Below are positions 37,608 to 46,875 of a stretch of DNA of 51,944 nt, in pieces. The position numbers and the translations under genes are program-made. Position 1 is the stretch's first letter, and the number at the start of each line of letters is the position of its first letter. This DNA comes from a bacterium (GTDB lineage: Bacteria; Sysuimicrobiota; Sysuimicrobiia; Sysuimicrobiales; Humicultoraceae): positions 1 to 51,944 of the forward strand of contig JAVHLI010000016.1 in NCBI GenBank assembly GCA_031082185.1, in the 5' to 3' direction. The notes below the pieces were generated by a model. It did not search any database. It saw only the letters and a list, made by a program, of their open reading frames with translations, and was not told the origin of the DNA.

Positions 37608-39076
37608 CCTGGCTGGAACGCGCGGTTGCGTGGCTTCTGTTCTCGCTGGGGCTCCTGGGGGTCTTCTACTTCCTGACCTGGTGGGCTGCTCCAGGAACGG
37701 TGGCGAGCCCGGCCCTCTTTGCCCTCTTCTCGTTTGTCGCGTGGTTTTCGGTGTTCCGGATGATATCCAACTGGTACGCGCTGGTCAACGTGGTGCGTCC
37801 GCAACCGCGCCCTCCTGCCCAGGGCATGGCCGTGGATGTGCTTACGACGGCTGCGCCGGGTGAGCCCCTGGAGATGTTCCGCACCACGCTCACTGCTTTG
37901 CTAGGCATGAGGTATCGGCACAAGACCTACCTGCTGGACGACAGCCATAGCGACGACCTGCGTGACCTGTGTGGCGAACTGGGGGTTCACTACATCAGGA
38001 GGGATCGACCGGGCGAGGGAGGCAAAGCAGGGAACGTGAACGCCGCCCTCCGCGCGACCAACGGCGAGTTCGTGGCCATCTTCGATCCGGACCACGTTCC
38101 CGAGCCGGAGTTCCTGGAGCGCGTGCTGGGCCACTTCGACGATCCCCGGGTTGGTTTTGTCCAGGCGGCCCAGGCATACCACAACCAACACGAGAGCTTC
38201 GTTGCGCGCGGGGCGGCGGAGCAGAGCTACGAGCTGTACGGCCCGACGATGATGGGGCTGCACGGGATCGGGTCACCGCTGCTCTTCGGGTGCCACACCA
38301 CCTTTCGCAGAACGGCGCTGGAGTCGGTCGGCGGATACGCCGTACACAACGCCGAGGACCTGCGGACGACGATGCGGCTCTACGCCAACGGATGGAAGGG
38401 GGTCTACGTCCCCGAGATCCTGGCCCGAGGCCTGGTGCCGGCCGACCTGCCCACCTACTTCCGGCAGCAGTACCGGTGGGCGCACAGCGTCTTCGATCTG
38501 TTGTTTCGCGACTACTGGCAGCTGTGCCGGCGCTGGACCCTGATGCAGTGCTGGGCCTTTCTGGCGACGTGCACCTTCTACTTCGTCGGGGTGGCGATCC
38601 TGATAAGCTTGTTCCTTCCGGTTATCTTCCTGCTGTCCGGCTGGACTCCGGTTGCGGTCGATGCAAGCTCGTTCCTGATCCACATGGCGCCGCTGCTGCT
38701 GGCCAACTTCATCATTCGGAGGTACGGGCAGCGCTTTCTTCTCGACCGGAGGGAAAGAGGATGGCACATCGCCGGCATGACGATGCTGTTTGCGAGCTGC
38801 TTCGCTCACACCGCGGGGCTCGTGGCGGCGCTCCGCAACGTCCGCGTGCCTTACCTGGTAACGGCCAAGGGAGGCAGGGCACAGACGGGCGCGACCCACA
38901 CTCGGCCCCACGCCCTGGTCGCCGCGGCCTCGTGCGGCGCGGTTCTCTACAGCGTCTGGATGGGACAGCCCGCGGAGACCTGGCTGATTCGGGCGTGCGC
39001 GGCATGGAATGCGGCCGTGATGGGCGCCGTAGTGTGGATCGCTAGTAGGGACGAAAGAGGAGGTCCGGGAGGGTGA
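37604..39076 (+). CDS. Processive family 2 glycosyltransferase (cellulose/hyaluronan-synthase-like)
   Basis: This 490-residue membrane protein has two N-terminal helices (about 8-28, 36-60). A GT2 domain follows with the nucleotide Asp in 'LLDDSHSDD', the D161-x-D163 motif (FDPDH), the catalytic Asp252 in 'NAEDLRTT' and the QxxRW motif at 288-292, the mark of processive synthases. About six C-terminal helices form a likely export channel. There is no PilZ domain, so direct c-di-GMP control as in BcsA is unlikely. With UDP-glucuronate and UDP-xylose genes upstream and hydrolases downstream, it probably makes a beta-linked exopolysaccharide of unknown composition. Confidence 0.88.
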   Translation: MTWLERAVAWLLFSLGLLGVFYFLTWWAAPGTVASPALFALFSFVAWFSVFRMISNWYALVNVVRPQPRPPAQGMAVDVLTTAAPGEPLEMFRTTLTALLGMRYRHKTYLLDDSHSDDLRDLCGELGVHYIRRDRPGEGGKAGNVNAALRATNGEFVAIFDPDHVPEPEFLERVLGHFDDPRVGFVQAAQAYHNQHESFVARGAAEQSYELYGPTMMGLHGIGSPLLFGCHTTFRRTALESVGGYAVHNAEDLRTTMRLYANGWKGVYVPEILARGLVPADLPTYFRQQYRWAHSVFDLLFRDYWQLCRRWTLMQCWAFLATCTFYFVGVAILISLFLPVIFLLSGWTPVAVDASSFLIHMAPLLLANFIIRRYGQRFLLDRRERGWHIAGMTMLFASCFAHTAGLVAALRNVRVPYLVTAKGGRAQTGATHTRPHALVAAASCGAVLYSVWMGQPAETWLIRACAAWNAAVMGAVVWIASRDERGGPGG

Positions 39077-40134
39077 AGCTCGCGTGGCGAGCGGCTCGGG
39101 TGCTGCTGTTCGCGGCGTGGCTTTTGGTGCTGTGGTGGGGGATTCGCCAGGGGGCCCTGGCGGTAAGGCAGATCTTGGCCAACCTGCCGGCCGGCGTCAC
39201 CCCTGTTCTCGCATTGGACGAGCTCCGCAAACCCGGCGCAGGGGCCGTGCTGGGCGTCTTCGTTCCAGGGGTGCCGGAGGACATGCGCCTGCTTGACTCC
39301 CTCGAGGAGACCGTGCGCAGGCGGTTCATGATGGTGAGCTTCTACCAGTCGTGGGGGAGCCGGCCCGACCAGCAGTTCGATCCACGCGCCCTAAACCGGA
39401 TACTGGCTCACGGCGCGATTCCCGTGCTCACCTGGGAGCCGTGGGTCACCGATTTCACCCGCCCCGGGCTGCCTCCCATGCCGGACCGCCAGTTCCGGAA
39501 CCTGCGTGCGATCTCCAGTGGTCAGTACGACTTCTACATCGAGCGATGGGCGCGGGCTGCCAGGGACTGGGGGCATCCCTTGATGGTAAGGCTGGGGCAC
39601 GAGATGAACGCTAGCTGGTATCCCTGGGGAGAGCGCGCCTTCGGCAACACGGCGGAGGACTACATCGCCATGTGGCGCCACGTCGTTGGAGTCTTCCGGC
39701 GAGCCGGCGCCCGCAATGTGCTGTGGGTCTGGTCCGCGGCGCTGGTACCGCTGGGTGAGACCTACCCAGGCGGCGACTACGTGGATTGGGTGGGTATTAC
39801 CGTACTGAACTTCGGCACGGTGCCTCCGGGATGGAAGTGGCGCTCATTTCAAGATCTCTTCTCGTCCCACTATGACGAGCTGAAGAAGACGGGCAAGCCC
39901 ATCATGGTTGCCGAGGTTGCTTCTGCAGAAGAGGGCGGCGATAAGGCCGACTGGATCCGGGATTCCATGGCCTCGCTCCTGGAGAGCTTTCCCCAGGTCA
40001 AGGCCTTCATGTGGTTCAACAGCGCGCAGGATCGGTACTGGCCGATCAACTGGTCCCTGACCTCTTCTCGGGAGGCCGCCAGCGCGTTTCGTCGCGCAGC
40101 CGCGGATCCCTACTTCAAGGCGCCCCCCCGCTAG
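39073..40134 (+). CDS. GH26-like glycoside hydrolase, membrane-anchored
   Basis: This is a 353-residue protein. A membrane helix at about 6-26 serves as signal-anchor. The TIM-barrel domain matches GH26 (beta-mannanase and related). It contains 'GVFVPGVPEDMRLLDSLEE', 'ILAHGAIPVLTWEPW', the acid/base Glu177 in 'RLGHEMNASWYPWG', and the nucleophile Glu281 in 'PIMVAEVAS'. The GTG start overlaps the GT2 stop, so synthase and hydrolase are translationally coupled, as BcsZ-type hydrolases are with cellulose synthases. It likely trims or releases the polymer made by the GT2. The exact linkage is unknown. Confidence 0.82.
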   Translation: MKLAWRAARVLLFAAWLLVLWWGIRQGALAVRQILANLPAGVTPVLALDELRKPGAGAVLGVFVPGVPEDMRLLDSLEETVRRRFMMVSFYQSWGSRPDQQFDPRALNRILAHGAIPVLTWEPWVTDFTRPGLPPMPDRQFRNLRAISSGQYDFYIERWARAARDWGHPLMVRLGHEMNASWYPWGERAFGNTAEDYIAMWRHVVGVFRRAGARNVLWVWSAALVPLGETYPGGDYVDWVGITVLNFGTVPPGWKWRSFQDLFSSHYDELKKTGKPIMVAEVASAEEGGDKADWIRDSMASLLESFPQVKAFMWFNSAQDRYWPINWSLTSSREAASAFRRAAADPYFKAPPR

Positions 40135-41372
40135 GGCGGCGGTGCTGGGGATCTGCCCAACGCCCGGTACGCGAAGTAGGCGGGTTTGGGATCGAAGTTG
40201 TGGTGGACGAGGCCGTAGTTGTGGTAGGCGAGGGTGGGGTTGGTGCCCTTGTCGCGGAGGTTGTACCACATGGCGACCTGGACGAAGGGATACTCCGCTG
40301 CGATCTTCTCGTATGCGCGCGACAGGTAGGCGGCCTGGGTGGCGTGGCTGACGCCCTCTGCCCAATCGCCGGTGGCGCCTGGGGCGCGGCGGTTGGTGGG
40401 CCAGGACATCTCGGTGATCCAGATGGGCTTGGCGGCGTCTCCGTTGGCGACCATGATCTTGCGCAGCTCGGCGAGGCCGTGGAAGGAGTTGCGGACGTGG
40501 GGGTGGACCTCGTCGGGGCTGCGCTGGAAGACGTACGGGTGGACGCCGAGGACATCGAAGAACGGGCGGGCGCCGAGCGCGTACATCTGGCGTAGGTAGT
40601 CGGTGTTGTTGCCGGCGAGGCCGCCCGAGATGAAGGTGGCCTGGGGGTCGGCGGCCTTGCCCTTGGTGTAGGCCTCCCGGAGCATCTCGACGAAGCCGCG
40701 GACATCGGGAGCAGGCTTCCAGAACTCGTGCCAGTCGGGCTCGTTCCAGATCTCCCAGTGCCTGACGCGCGAAGAGAAGCGGCGGACGGTGTAGCCGACG
40801 AAGTCGCCCAGGTCGCGCATGCGCAGCGGCGGGGCGTCCCATCCACGGGGGTTGGCCCAGGGAGGTGTGGCAAGGACGAGAAGCATCACGCGCATCCCGG
40901 CGCCGCGGATCTCGTCAACCAGCGACTCCAGAACCCTCAGATAGTCCTCGTTGTATTCGCCCTTGCGGGGTTCGGCCGCGTACCAGTTGAGTACGATGCG
41001 GACCCACGCGATCCCGGCATTCTGCATCAGCGCGATTTCGCGCCGCCGGATCGCAGACTCCGTGTCCGGCTGGATGTCGCTCTGGACGCCGATCAGGAGG
41101 GAGCGGGCTGCAGGGGTGAGTCGCTGGTTTGCGGGCTCACGGCTGTGAGGAGGCCCAACGTCGTCATCACCGGTGTCCGCAGGCTGGATCACGACGGCTC
41201 CTGGGTCCTGCTCCTGGGGATCAGGTTCGCCATCTTCCGGGAGTATGGTGATCAGCGTGACTGGCTCGGTCGCTCCGGAGATCACTGGTGGGATTGCGGT
41301 GGCTAGCAGGGCGGCTATCAACAGCGTGCGCGCGATCAGTGAGCCGGGGCCGCGCTGTCCGGTTCGGTACAT
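40131..41372 (-). CDS. Secreted clan-A glycoside hydrolase (GH39/GH5-like)
   Basis: This 413-residue protein has a signal peptide (about 1-33) and an acidic, Pro-rich linker (about 40-85). A TIM barrel follows with acid/base Glu211 in 'HWEIWNEPDW' and nucleophile Glu321 in 'PIWITEMSWPT', the clan GH-A arrangement. Strand motifs such as 'AGIAWVRIVLNWYAAEP' and 'FDVLGVHPYVF' fit GH39-like enzymes (beta-xylosidase or related). It runs opposite to the synthase operon, converging on the GH26-like gene with a 4-nt overlap of ends. GH39-like specificity towards xylosides would fit the UDP-xylose gene, but this is inference. Confidence 0.8.
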   Translation of the reverse strand: MYRTGQRGPGSLIARTLLIAALLATAIPPVISGATEPVTLITILPEDGEPDPQEQDPGAVVIQPADTGDDDVGPPHSREPANQRLTPAARSLLIGVQSDIQPDTESAIRRREIALMQNAGIAWVRIVLNWYAAEPRKGEYNEDYLRVLESLVDEIRGAGMRVMLLVLATPPWANPRGWDAPPLRMRDLGDFVGYTVRRFSSRVRHWEIWNEPDWHEFWKPAPDVRGFVEMLREAYTKGKAADPQATFISGGLAGNNTDYLRQMYALGARPFFDVLGVHPYVFQRSPDEVHPHVRNSFHGLAELRKIMVANGDAAKPIWITEMSWPTNRRAPGATGDWAEGVSHATQAAYLSRAYEKIAAEYPFVQVAMWYNLRDKGTNPTLAYHNYGLVHHNFDPKPAYFAYRALGRSPAPPP

Positions 41373-41489
41373 GCTCCCGCCCCTTTCGGTAGCCCGGCTG
41401 ACCGGCTTGGGCCGGTCCCGCGGCTTTGCGTCCCCGCCTCACGACGGGTATGCCTTTATCGAGGGGCCAGGCGGAGATCGGCTTGGCCC

Positions 41490-41519
41490 TTGGATCAAAG
41501 TACTCCGTTCCCTTATGTT
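41490..41519 (+). promoter_or_regulatory. Candidate HU promoter
   Basis: The 302-nt gap 41373-41675 between the divergent hydrolase and HU genes contains TTGGAT (41490-41495) and TATGTT (41514-41519) with an 18-nt spacer. It would give a leader of about 150 nt containing the hairpin at 41546-41567. No other gene is visible in the gap. Confidence 0.3.
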
Positions 41520-41545
41520 CTTCCCAGGAGGTGGACTCCATAGTC

Positions 41546-41567
41546 CCCGCACCCTACGGGATGCGGG
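41546..41567 (+). terminator. Terminator-like hairpin in the HU leader
   Basis: CCCGCA-CCC (41546-41554) pairs with GGG-A-TGCGGG (41558-41567) around TAC with one bulged A, and is followed by TTTCGGTT. No plus-strand gene precedes it, so it probably acts within the HU leader as an attenuator or stabiliser. Confidence 0.3.
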
Positions 41568-41675
41568 TTTCGGTTCCCGGAGCGGCTGGAAGCAGGAATA
41601 CGGTAGGGTTTGCGAGAATCGGAATCGCGGCGCACCGTATGGGTGCGACCTCTGGGGTTTGTGAGGAGGGGACGC

Positions 41676-41948
41676 ATGAACAAGGAACAGCTCATCGAGA
41701 AGGTCGCCGACAAGACGGGCGCCACCAAGAAGAGCGCGCTCGAGGTGGTCAACATGGCTCTGGATCTGATCGCTGCTGCCCTGCGCAAGGGCGACAAGGT
41801 CACCTTGGTTGGCTTTGGCACCTTCCTGGTGCGCAGGCGCAAGGCGCGCGAGGGTCGCAACCCTCAGACCGGCGCCAAGCTCAAGATCCCGGCCAAGAAG
41901 GTACCTGCTTTCACGGCGGGGAAGGATCTCAAGGCCGCGGTCAAGTAG
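41676..41948 (+). CDS. hup: DNA-binding protein HU
   Basis: This 90-residue histone-like protein bends and compacts DNA as a dimer. It starts 'MNKEQLIEKVADKTGATKKSALEVV'. The signature 'GFGTFLVRRRKAREGRNPQTG' carries the DNA-binding beta arm with the conserved proline region 'NPQTGAKLKIPAKKVPAFTAGK'. Length is standard. ATG 41676 has a strong GAGGAGGGG SD, and a clear intrinsic terminator follows, so it is monocistronic. Confidence 0.96.
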   Translation: MNKEQLIEKVADKTGATKKSALEVVNMALDLIAAALRKGDKVTLVGFGTFLVRRRKAREGRNPQTGAKLKIPAKKVPAFTAGKDLKAAVK

Positions 41949-41969
41949 TTCCAGACCCTTGAGCACGGT

Positions 41970-42003
41970 GGGCAGGCCGCCTCTGGCGGCCTGCCCGTTG
42001 TTT
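41970..42003 (+). terminator. Rho-independent terminator after HU
   Basis: A perfect 12-bp stem GGGCAGGCCGCC (41970-41981) / GGCGGCCTGCCC (41985-41996) with loop TCT is followed by GTTGTTT. It lies 22 nt after the HU stop. Confidence 0.85.
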
Positions 42004-42174
42004 CGATGTTCGGCCAATGCTCGGCCGGCAGGGGTCCCGGATCGGAGGAACTTTCCGGCCCCGGCGCGAAGATAACCATGACGTCCAGCGCACCGCCAGT
42101 ACCGGTCATTCCCCCTGTCAAGTTGCTGGTGCGTTCGAGGCCCGGCTGTGCGCCGGAGGAGGAAGTGTCCTGCC

Positions 42175-43749
42175 GTGTGGGTTGATCTTCTGGCCGAGGA
42201 GATACTGACGGCTCGCGCTGAGCCGCGCCACGTTGTCAACGACGCCAAGAGCCCGTCGGGCCGCGTCCACGTGGGCTCCCTGCGCGGCGTGATCCTGCAC
42301 GACTGCGTGACCCGCGCACTGCGGGACCGCGGCGCACCCGTTGAGTTCCTGTACGGTTACGACGACTTCGATCCCATGGACGGCCTGCCTGCCGGCCACG
42401 GGGACCTTGCGTCCTACCTGGGCGTGCCGCTGTGTCACGTGCCTTCTCCGGATCCAGATGCGGCGTCCAGCTTCGCGCGATACTACGCGGACGAGTTCAC
42501 GCGCGTCTTCACCCGGCTCGGCGCTGCCCCCCGGATCTACTGGACGAGCGAGCTGTACGGCACTGGGGCATTTGACGCGACGATCCGGATCGCGCTGGAC
42601 CGGGCGGCGGAGATCATCGAGATTGACCGCGCGATCAGCGGGAGCCGGAAGGCCGAGCGCCATCCGTTCCAGGTGATCTGCGAATCTTGCGGCAAGATCG
42701 GTACCACTGTGGTTACCGGCTGGGACGGCGACCAGGTTTCCTACGCGTGCCGTCCGGACAAGGTGGTCTGGGCGCAGGGGTGCGGGCACGAGGGCCGCCG
42801 CTCGCCTTTCGGCGGGGGCGGCAAGCTCCAGTACGTCACCGAGTGGGCGGCCAAGTGGCACGCCTTTGGAGTGACCGTGGAGGGTGCCGGCAAAGACCAC
42901 ATGACCCGGGGAGGCAGCTTCGACCGAGCGGGGGCCATAGTTGAGGCCGTCTACGGCTCCCCGCGCCCGTTCTCGATACCCTACGAGTGGTTTCTGGTTG
43001 GTGGCCGGAAGATGGCCTCCAGCAAGGGGGTGGGAATGCCCGCGGTAGAGTTTGCGGAGGTCCTGCGGCCCGAGCTGGCCCGGTTCACTATGGTCCGGCC
43101 CCACTACCGGCAGCACGTGGACTTTGACCCGTCAGGAGAGACGATCCCCCTGCTGTACGATGAGTTCGATCGGGCGGCGCGTGCGCACGCGGGATGGGAA
43201 GATGACCCCGACCTCGCTCGTACCTTCTACTACGCGCACGCCTCCGAGCCGCGGGCAGGCATCTTCCGCCTCCGCTTCACCCGGGTGGCCCACCTGAGCC
43301 AGATCCCCAGCGCAAACCTGGAAGAGGAAGCCGAGCGCGGGAAAGGCGCCTCCCTCACCGACGAGGACCGGCGGGAGTTGGAGGCACGCCTCGCCGATGC
43401 ACGCCGGTGGCTGAAGACCTACGCTCCCGAGGCCTACAGGTTCGAGGTCCAGACAGCCTTGCCGCCGGCCGCTTCTGGGCTTTCACCCCAGCAGCGCGCG
43501 TTCCTGGCCGCCCTGGTTCCTCTGGTTGAGGAGGCGGTGGACGGTGACTCGCTGCACGGGGCCATCCACGATCTGAAGGTAGAGCTCGGGCTCGCGCCGA
43601 AGGCGGCGTTTGGAGCGATCTATCTGGCGTTCCTGGGCAAGGAGTCGGGTCCCCAGGCCGGATGGTTCCTGGCGGCGCTCGACCGGCGGTTCGTGATCGG
43701 CCGACTGCTGGAGGCTGCCGCCCCCGCAGGCGAGGCCCCGGTTGCATGA
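42175..43749 (+). CDS. lysS: Lysyl-tRNA synthetase, class I
   Basis: This 524-residue enzyme charges tRNA-Lys using a class I Rossmann fold, unrelated to the common class II LysRS. The HIGH equivalent is 'SPSGRVHVGSLRG' and KMSKS appears as 'KMASSKG'. Typical class I LysRS features are 'WDGDQVSYACRPDKVVWAQGCGHEG', the zinc-type Cys pair 'CESCGK', and 'EGAGKDHMTRGGSFD'. GTG 42175 was chosen with SD GGAGGAGG about 12 nt upstream; GTG 42148 is less supported. Class I LysRS is the rule in archaea and scattered in bacteria. The usual Bacillota lysS next to greA is absent here. Confidence 0.94.
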   Translation: MWVDLLAEEILTARAEPRHVVNDAKSPSGRVHVGSLRGVILHDCVTRALRDRGAPVEFLYGYDDFDPMDGLPAGHGDLASYLGVPLCHVPSPDPDAASSFARYYADEFTRVFTRLGAAPRIYWTSELYGTGAFDATIRIALDRAAEIIEIDRAISGSRKAERHPFQVICESCGKIGTTVVTGWDGDQVSYACRPDKVVWAQGCGHEGRRSPFGGGGKLQYVTEWAAKWHAFGVTVEGAGKDHMTRGGSFDRAGAIVEAVYGSPRPFSIPYEWFLVGGRKMASSKGVGMPAVEFAEVLRPELARFTMVRPHYRQHVDFDPSGETIPLLYDEFDRAARAHAGWEDDPDLARTFYYAHASEPRAGIFRLRFTRVAHLSQIPSANLEEEAERGKGASLTDEDRRELEARLADARRWLKTYAPEAYRFEVQTALPPAASGLSPQQRAFLAALVPLVEEAVDGDSLHGAIHDLKVELGLAPKAAFGAIYLAFLGKESGPQAGWFLAALDRRFVIGRLLEAAAPAGEAPVA

Positions 43750-43765
43750 GGAGAGGTACACTATC

Positions 43766-44725
43766 GTGAGCACCGACGCGCTGACGGTGCTGGTGCTGTC
43801 CAGGGTGGAGGAGCACCACCTCGACGCGATCCGGGCCGTGGATCCGCGCGTCCGCGTGCTGGCCGCGACCGACCCCGAGCACGCCCAGGCCCTGGCCGCG
43901 GAGGCCGATGTCATCGTTGCCTGGCAGATCCCGCAGCCGTTGCTGGACCGTGCCGAGCGGCTGCGCTGGATCCACGCCACCGCCGCCGGCGTGGACGGGC
44001 TGCTGGTGCCCGCCGTGGTCGAGGGACGCGTTACGCTGACGAGCAGCGTGGGGATTCACTCCACGGTGCTGCCCGAGCACGTGATGGCCTTGGTGCTGGC
44101 GTTCTCCAGGCGCCTGCACGTGGCCGTTCGACTCCAGTCGGTCCGCCGGTGGGATCGGGCGGCGTGCGTTGGAGGCGAGGTCGAGGGCAAGGTTCTGGGC
44201 GTGCTGGGGCTGGGTGCCATAGGGCGCGCCCTGTCGCGCCGGGCCTCGGCGTTCGGCATGCGGGTGATCGGAACCAAGCGGACGCCGGAGGCGATGCCCT
44301 GCGTGGAGCGCGTCCTGCCGCCGGAGGGTACCGACCAGATTCTAAGAGACGCGGACTACGTGGTGGTGCTACTTCCGCTCACGCGGCAGACCCGCGGCCT
44401 GATTGACGGGCGGGCCCTATCGCTGATGAAGCGGTCGGCCGTGCTCATCAACGTGGCACGCGGTCCCGTGGTGGTGGAGGAGGCGCTCGTCGCGGCCCTG
44501 AGGGGCGGCCTGATCGCAGGCGCCGGCCTGGACGTCTTCGATCGCGAGCCGCTGTCCCCCGACAGCCCGCTGTACGACATGGAGAACGTTATCATAACGC
44601 CGCACGTCTCAGGCGCCTCACCGACCTACTTCGACCGGGCGATTCCCCTGTTCTGCGAGAATCTGCGCAGGTACCTGGTCGGGGCGCCGATGCTCAACGT
44701 CGTGGATGCCGAGCGGGGTTACTAG
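43766..44725 (+). CDS. D-isomer-specific 2-hydroxyacid dehydrogenase
   Basis: This 319-residue NAD(P)-dependent oxidoreductase of the formate/glycerate dehydrogenase family has the dinucleotide motif 'VLGLGAIGRALSRRA'. The catalytic Arg is in 'LINVARGPVV', Glu in 'FDREPLSPDSPL' and His in 'IITPHVSGASP'. The substrate 2-keto acid cannot be read from sequence; glyoxylate, hydroxypyruvate or phosphoglycerate-like substrates are possible. Start GTG 43766 has a GAGGAGAGG SD. It follows LysRS closely and precedes the EF-G-like gene, with no functional link apparent. Confidence 0.88.
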   Translation: MSTDALTVLVLSRVEEHHLDAIRAVDPRVRVLAATDPEHAQALAAEADVIVAWQIPQPLLDRAERLRWIHATAAGVDGLLVPAVVEGRVTLTSSVGIHSTVLPEHVMALVLAFSRRLHVAVRLQSVRRWDRAACVGGEVEGKVLGVLGLGAIGRALSRRASAFGMRVIGTKRTPEAMPCVERVLPPEGTDQILRDADYVVVLLPLTRQTRGLIDGRALSLMKRSAVLINVARGPVVVEEALVAALRGGLIAGAGLDVFDREPLSPDSPLYDMENVIITPHVSGASPTYFDRAIPLFCENLRRYLVGAPMLNVVDAERGY

Positions 44726-44753
44726 CAGTCCGCACGGCGATCATTGGAGGAGG

Positions 44754-46856
44754 ATGACCTTGAAGCGCTACAGTGCAGACCAGATAAGGAACATCGCCGT
44801 CATAGGGCACGGGGGAACGGGCAAGACCACCCTGGTGGAGGCGATGCTCTTTCGCACGGGGACCATCGACCGCCAGGGCCGGGTGGACGACGGTACGACC
44901 ACCACGGACTTCGACCCGGAGGAGATCAGGCGCAAGCACACGATCAACGCGTCGCTGGCCCCACTGGAGTGGGAGGGCGCCAAGGTTAACCTGATCGACA
45001 CGCCTGGATACCCGGACTTCGTGGGCGAGATGGTCGGCGCGCTACGCGTCTGCGAGGGCGCGCTGGTGGTCGTGGACGCCCGCTCCGGCGTGGAGGTGCA
45101 GACCGAGCAGGCATGGGCGCGGGCGGATGAGCGGGGTCTGGCCCGGTTGGTGATCGTGAACCGTCTGGACCGCGAGCACGCCAGCTTCTCCCAGACCATG
45201 GAAGGGTTGAATGCCAGGTTCGGGAAGCAAATCGTCCCGCTGCACCTGCCGATCGGTGCGGAGGCAGGGCTCTCCGGGGTCGTAGACGTGCTTTCCATGA
45301 AGGCGCACACCGTGCGCGACGGGCAGGAATCGGTGCAGGAGCTGCCCGTCGAACTGAGTGAGGAGGCAGCGGCCGCGCGTGAGCGGCTGATAGAGTTGGC
45401 CGCCGAGAGCGACGACGCGCTGCTGGAGAAGTACCTGGAAGCCGGCACGCTGAGCGACGAGGAGATCCGCCGAGGCCTGGTCGCCGGGGTCCGTGCCGGC
45501 AAGATCGTGCCGGCCGTGCCCGCGTCCGCGACCAGGCGGATTGGGGTGGGCCAGGTGCTTACGGCGATCGTTGACCTCCTGCCCTCCCCGGCCGACCGCG
45601 GCCCGACCACCGGCACGCACCCGCGGAACGGATCAGAGCTTCTGGTTGAGCCGTCCGAGGCCGGTCCGTTTGCGGCCCTGGTCTTCAAGACCATGGCCGA
45701 TCCCTACGTAGGCAGGCTGTCGTACTTCCGCGTCTACGGTGGGACTTTCGCTTCGGACTCCCATGTGTTCAACGCGTCCCGCGACAAGACGGAACGGGTG
45801 GGCCAGCTCTATCGCCTGCGCGGCAAGCAACAAGAGGCCACCCCGCAGGTTGGCCCGGGCGACATCGGGGCCGTGGCCAAGCTCGCCGAGACCGCCACCG
45901 GGGACACGCTGTGCTCCAAGGAAGCGCCGGTCCGCCTCGCTCCGGTGGTGTTTCCCCAGTCCGCGATCTCGATGGCGATCGAGCCCAAGAGCAAGGCCGA
46001 CGAAGACAAGATGGGCAATGCCCTGCACCGCCTGGCGGAAGAGGACCCAACGTTCAGCGTTCGCCGCGATCCTGAACTCAAGCAGACCGTGATCTCGGGC
46101 ATGGGCGAGTCCCACCTGGAGATCATGGCCGATCGGCTGCGGCGCAAGTTTGGCGTGGACGTTGTGCTCTCGCCCCCGCGCGTGCCCTACCGAGAGACCA
46201 TACGGGGCCGCGGCAAGGCGCAGGGCCGGCACGTCAAGCAGAGCGGAGGGCGCGGGCAGTACGGGGTTTGCTCTGTGGAGGTGGAGCCGCTCCCGCGCGG
46301 CAGCGGGTTCGAGTTCGTGGACAAGATCTTCGGTGGAGCGATACCCAACCAGTACATTCCCTCGGTCGAGAAGGGCGCCCGCAAGGCGCTTGAGGAAGGC
46401 ATTCTGGCAGGGAACAAGGTGGTGGATGTCAGGGTCACGCTCGTGGATGGGAAGTACCACGACGTGGACTCCTCGGATATCGCGTTCCAGCTCGCCGGTG
46501 CGTTGGCGGTCAAAGAGGCGGCGACACAGGCCGGGTTAACGCTGCTGGAGCCGATCCTGGATCTGGCCGTCCGCGTCCCTGAAACCCTCATGGGCGACAT
46601 CATCGGTGACCTGAACTCCAAGCGCGCCCGCATAAGCGGCATGGAATCACAGGGAGACGGCACGACGATCGTGAGGGCCCAGGTTCCCCAGGGAGAGGTC
46701 CTGCGGTATGCTTCGGACCTGCGGTCCATTACCGGAGGGCGCGGATCGTTTACCGCTTCCTTCTCCCACTACGATCCAGTTCCCGGGCACGTGGCCGACC
46801 GGTTGGTGGCCGAGGCCCGCCGCCAGAAGGAGGAGGTGGAGGGGCCCCGGGCATAA
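44754..46856 (+). CDS. Elongation factor G-like GTPase (EF-G paralogue)
   Basis: This 700-residue translational GTPase shows all five EF-G domains. The G motifs differ from canonical FusA. G1 reads GHGGTGKTT rather than AHIDAGKTT, G2 reads 'EEIRRKHTI' rather than 'EQERGITI', G3 is DTPG and G4 is NRLD rather than NKMD. These mark the EF-G-like (EF-G2-type) group, some of which act mainly in ribosome recycling. Domain IV 'GKAQGRHVKQSGGRGQYGVC' and the C-terminal 'MGDIIGDLNSKRARISGME' are intact. A normal fusA is expected elsewhere. ATG 44754 follows GGAGGAGG closely. It lies upstream of dnaG-rpoD, where many bacteria carry rpsU. Confidence 0.9.
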   Translation: MTLKRYSADQIRNIAVIGHGGTGKTTLVEAMLFRTGTIDRQGRVDDGTTTTDFDPEEIRRKHTINASLAPLEWEGAKVNLIDTPGYPDFVGEMVGALRVCEGALVVVDARSGVEVQTEQAWARADERGLARLVIVNRLDREHASFSQTMEGLNARFGKQIVPLHLPIGAEAGLSGVVDVLSMKAHTVRDGQESVQELPVELSEEAAAARERLIELAAESDDALLEKYLEAGTLSDEEIRRGLVAGVRAGKIVPAVPASATRRIGVGQVLTAIVDLLPSPADRGPTTGTHPRNGSELLVEPSEAGPFAALVFKTMADPYVGRLSYFRVYGGTFASDSHVFNASRDKTERVGQLYRLRGKQQEATPQVGPGDIGAVAKLAETATGDTLCSKEAPVRLAPVVFPQSAISMAIEPKSKADEDKMGNALHRLAEEDPTFSVRRDPELKQTVISGMGESHLEIMADRLRRKFGVDVVLSPPRVPYRETIRGRGKAQGRHVKQSGGRGQYGVCSVEVEPLPRGSGFEFVDKIFGGAIPNQYIPSVEKGARKALEEGILAGNKVVDVRVTLVDGKYHDVDSSDIAFQLAGALAVKEAATQAGLTLLEPILDLAVRVPETLMGDIIGDLNSKRARISGMESQGDGTTIVRAQVPQGEVLRYASDLRSITGGRGSFTASFSHYDPVPGHVADRLVAEARRQKEEVEGPRA

Positions 46857-46875
46857 CGGTAGGACCCACAGGGCA

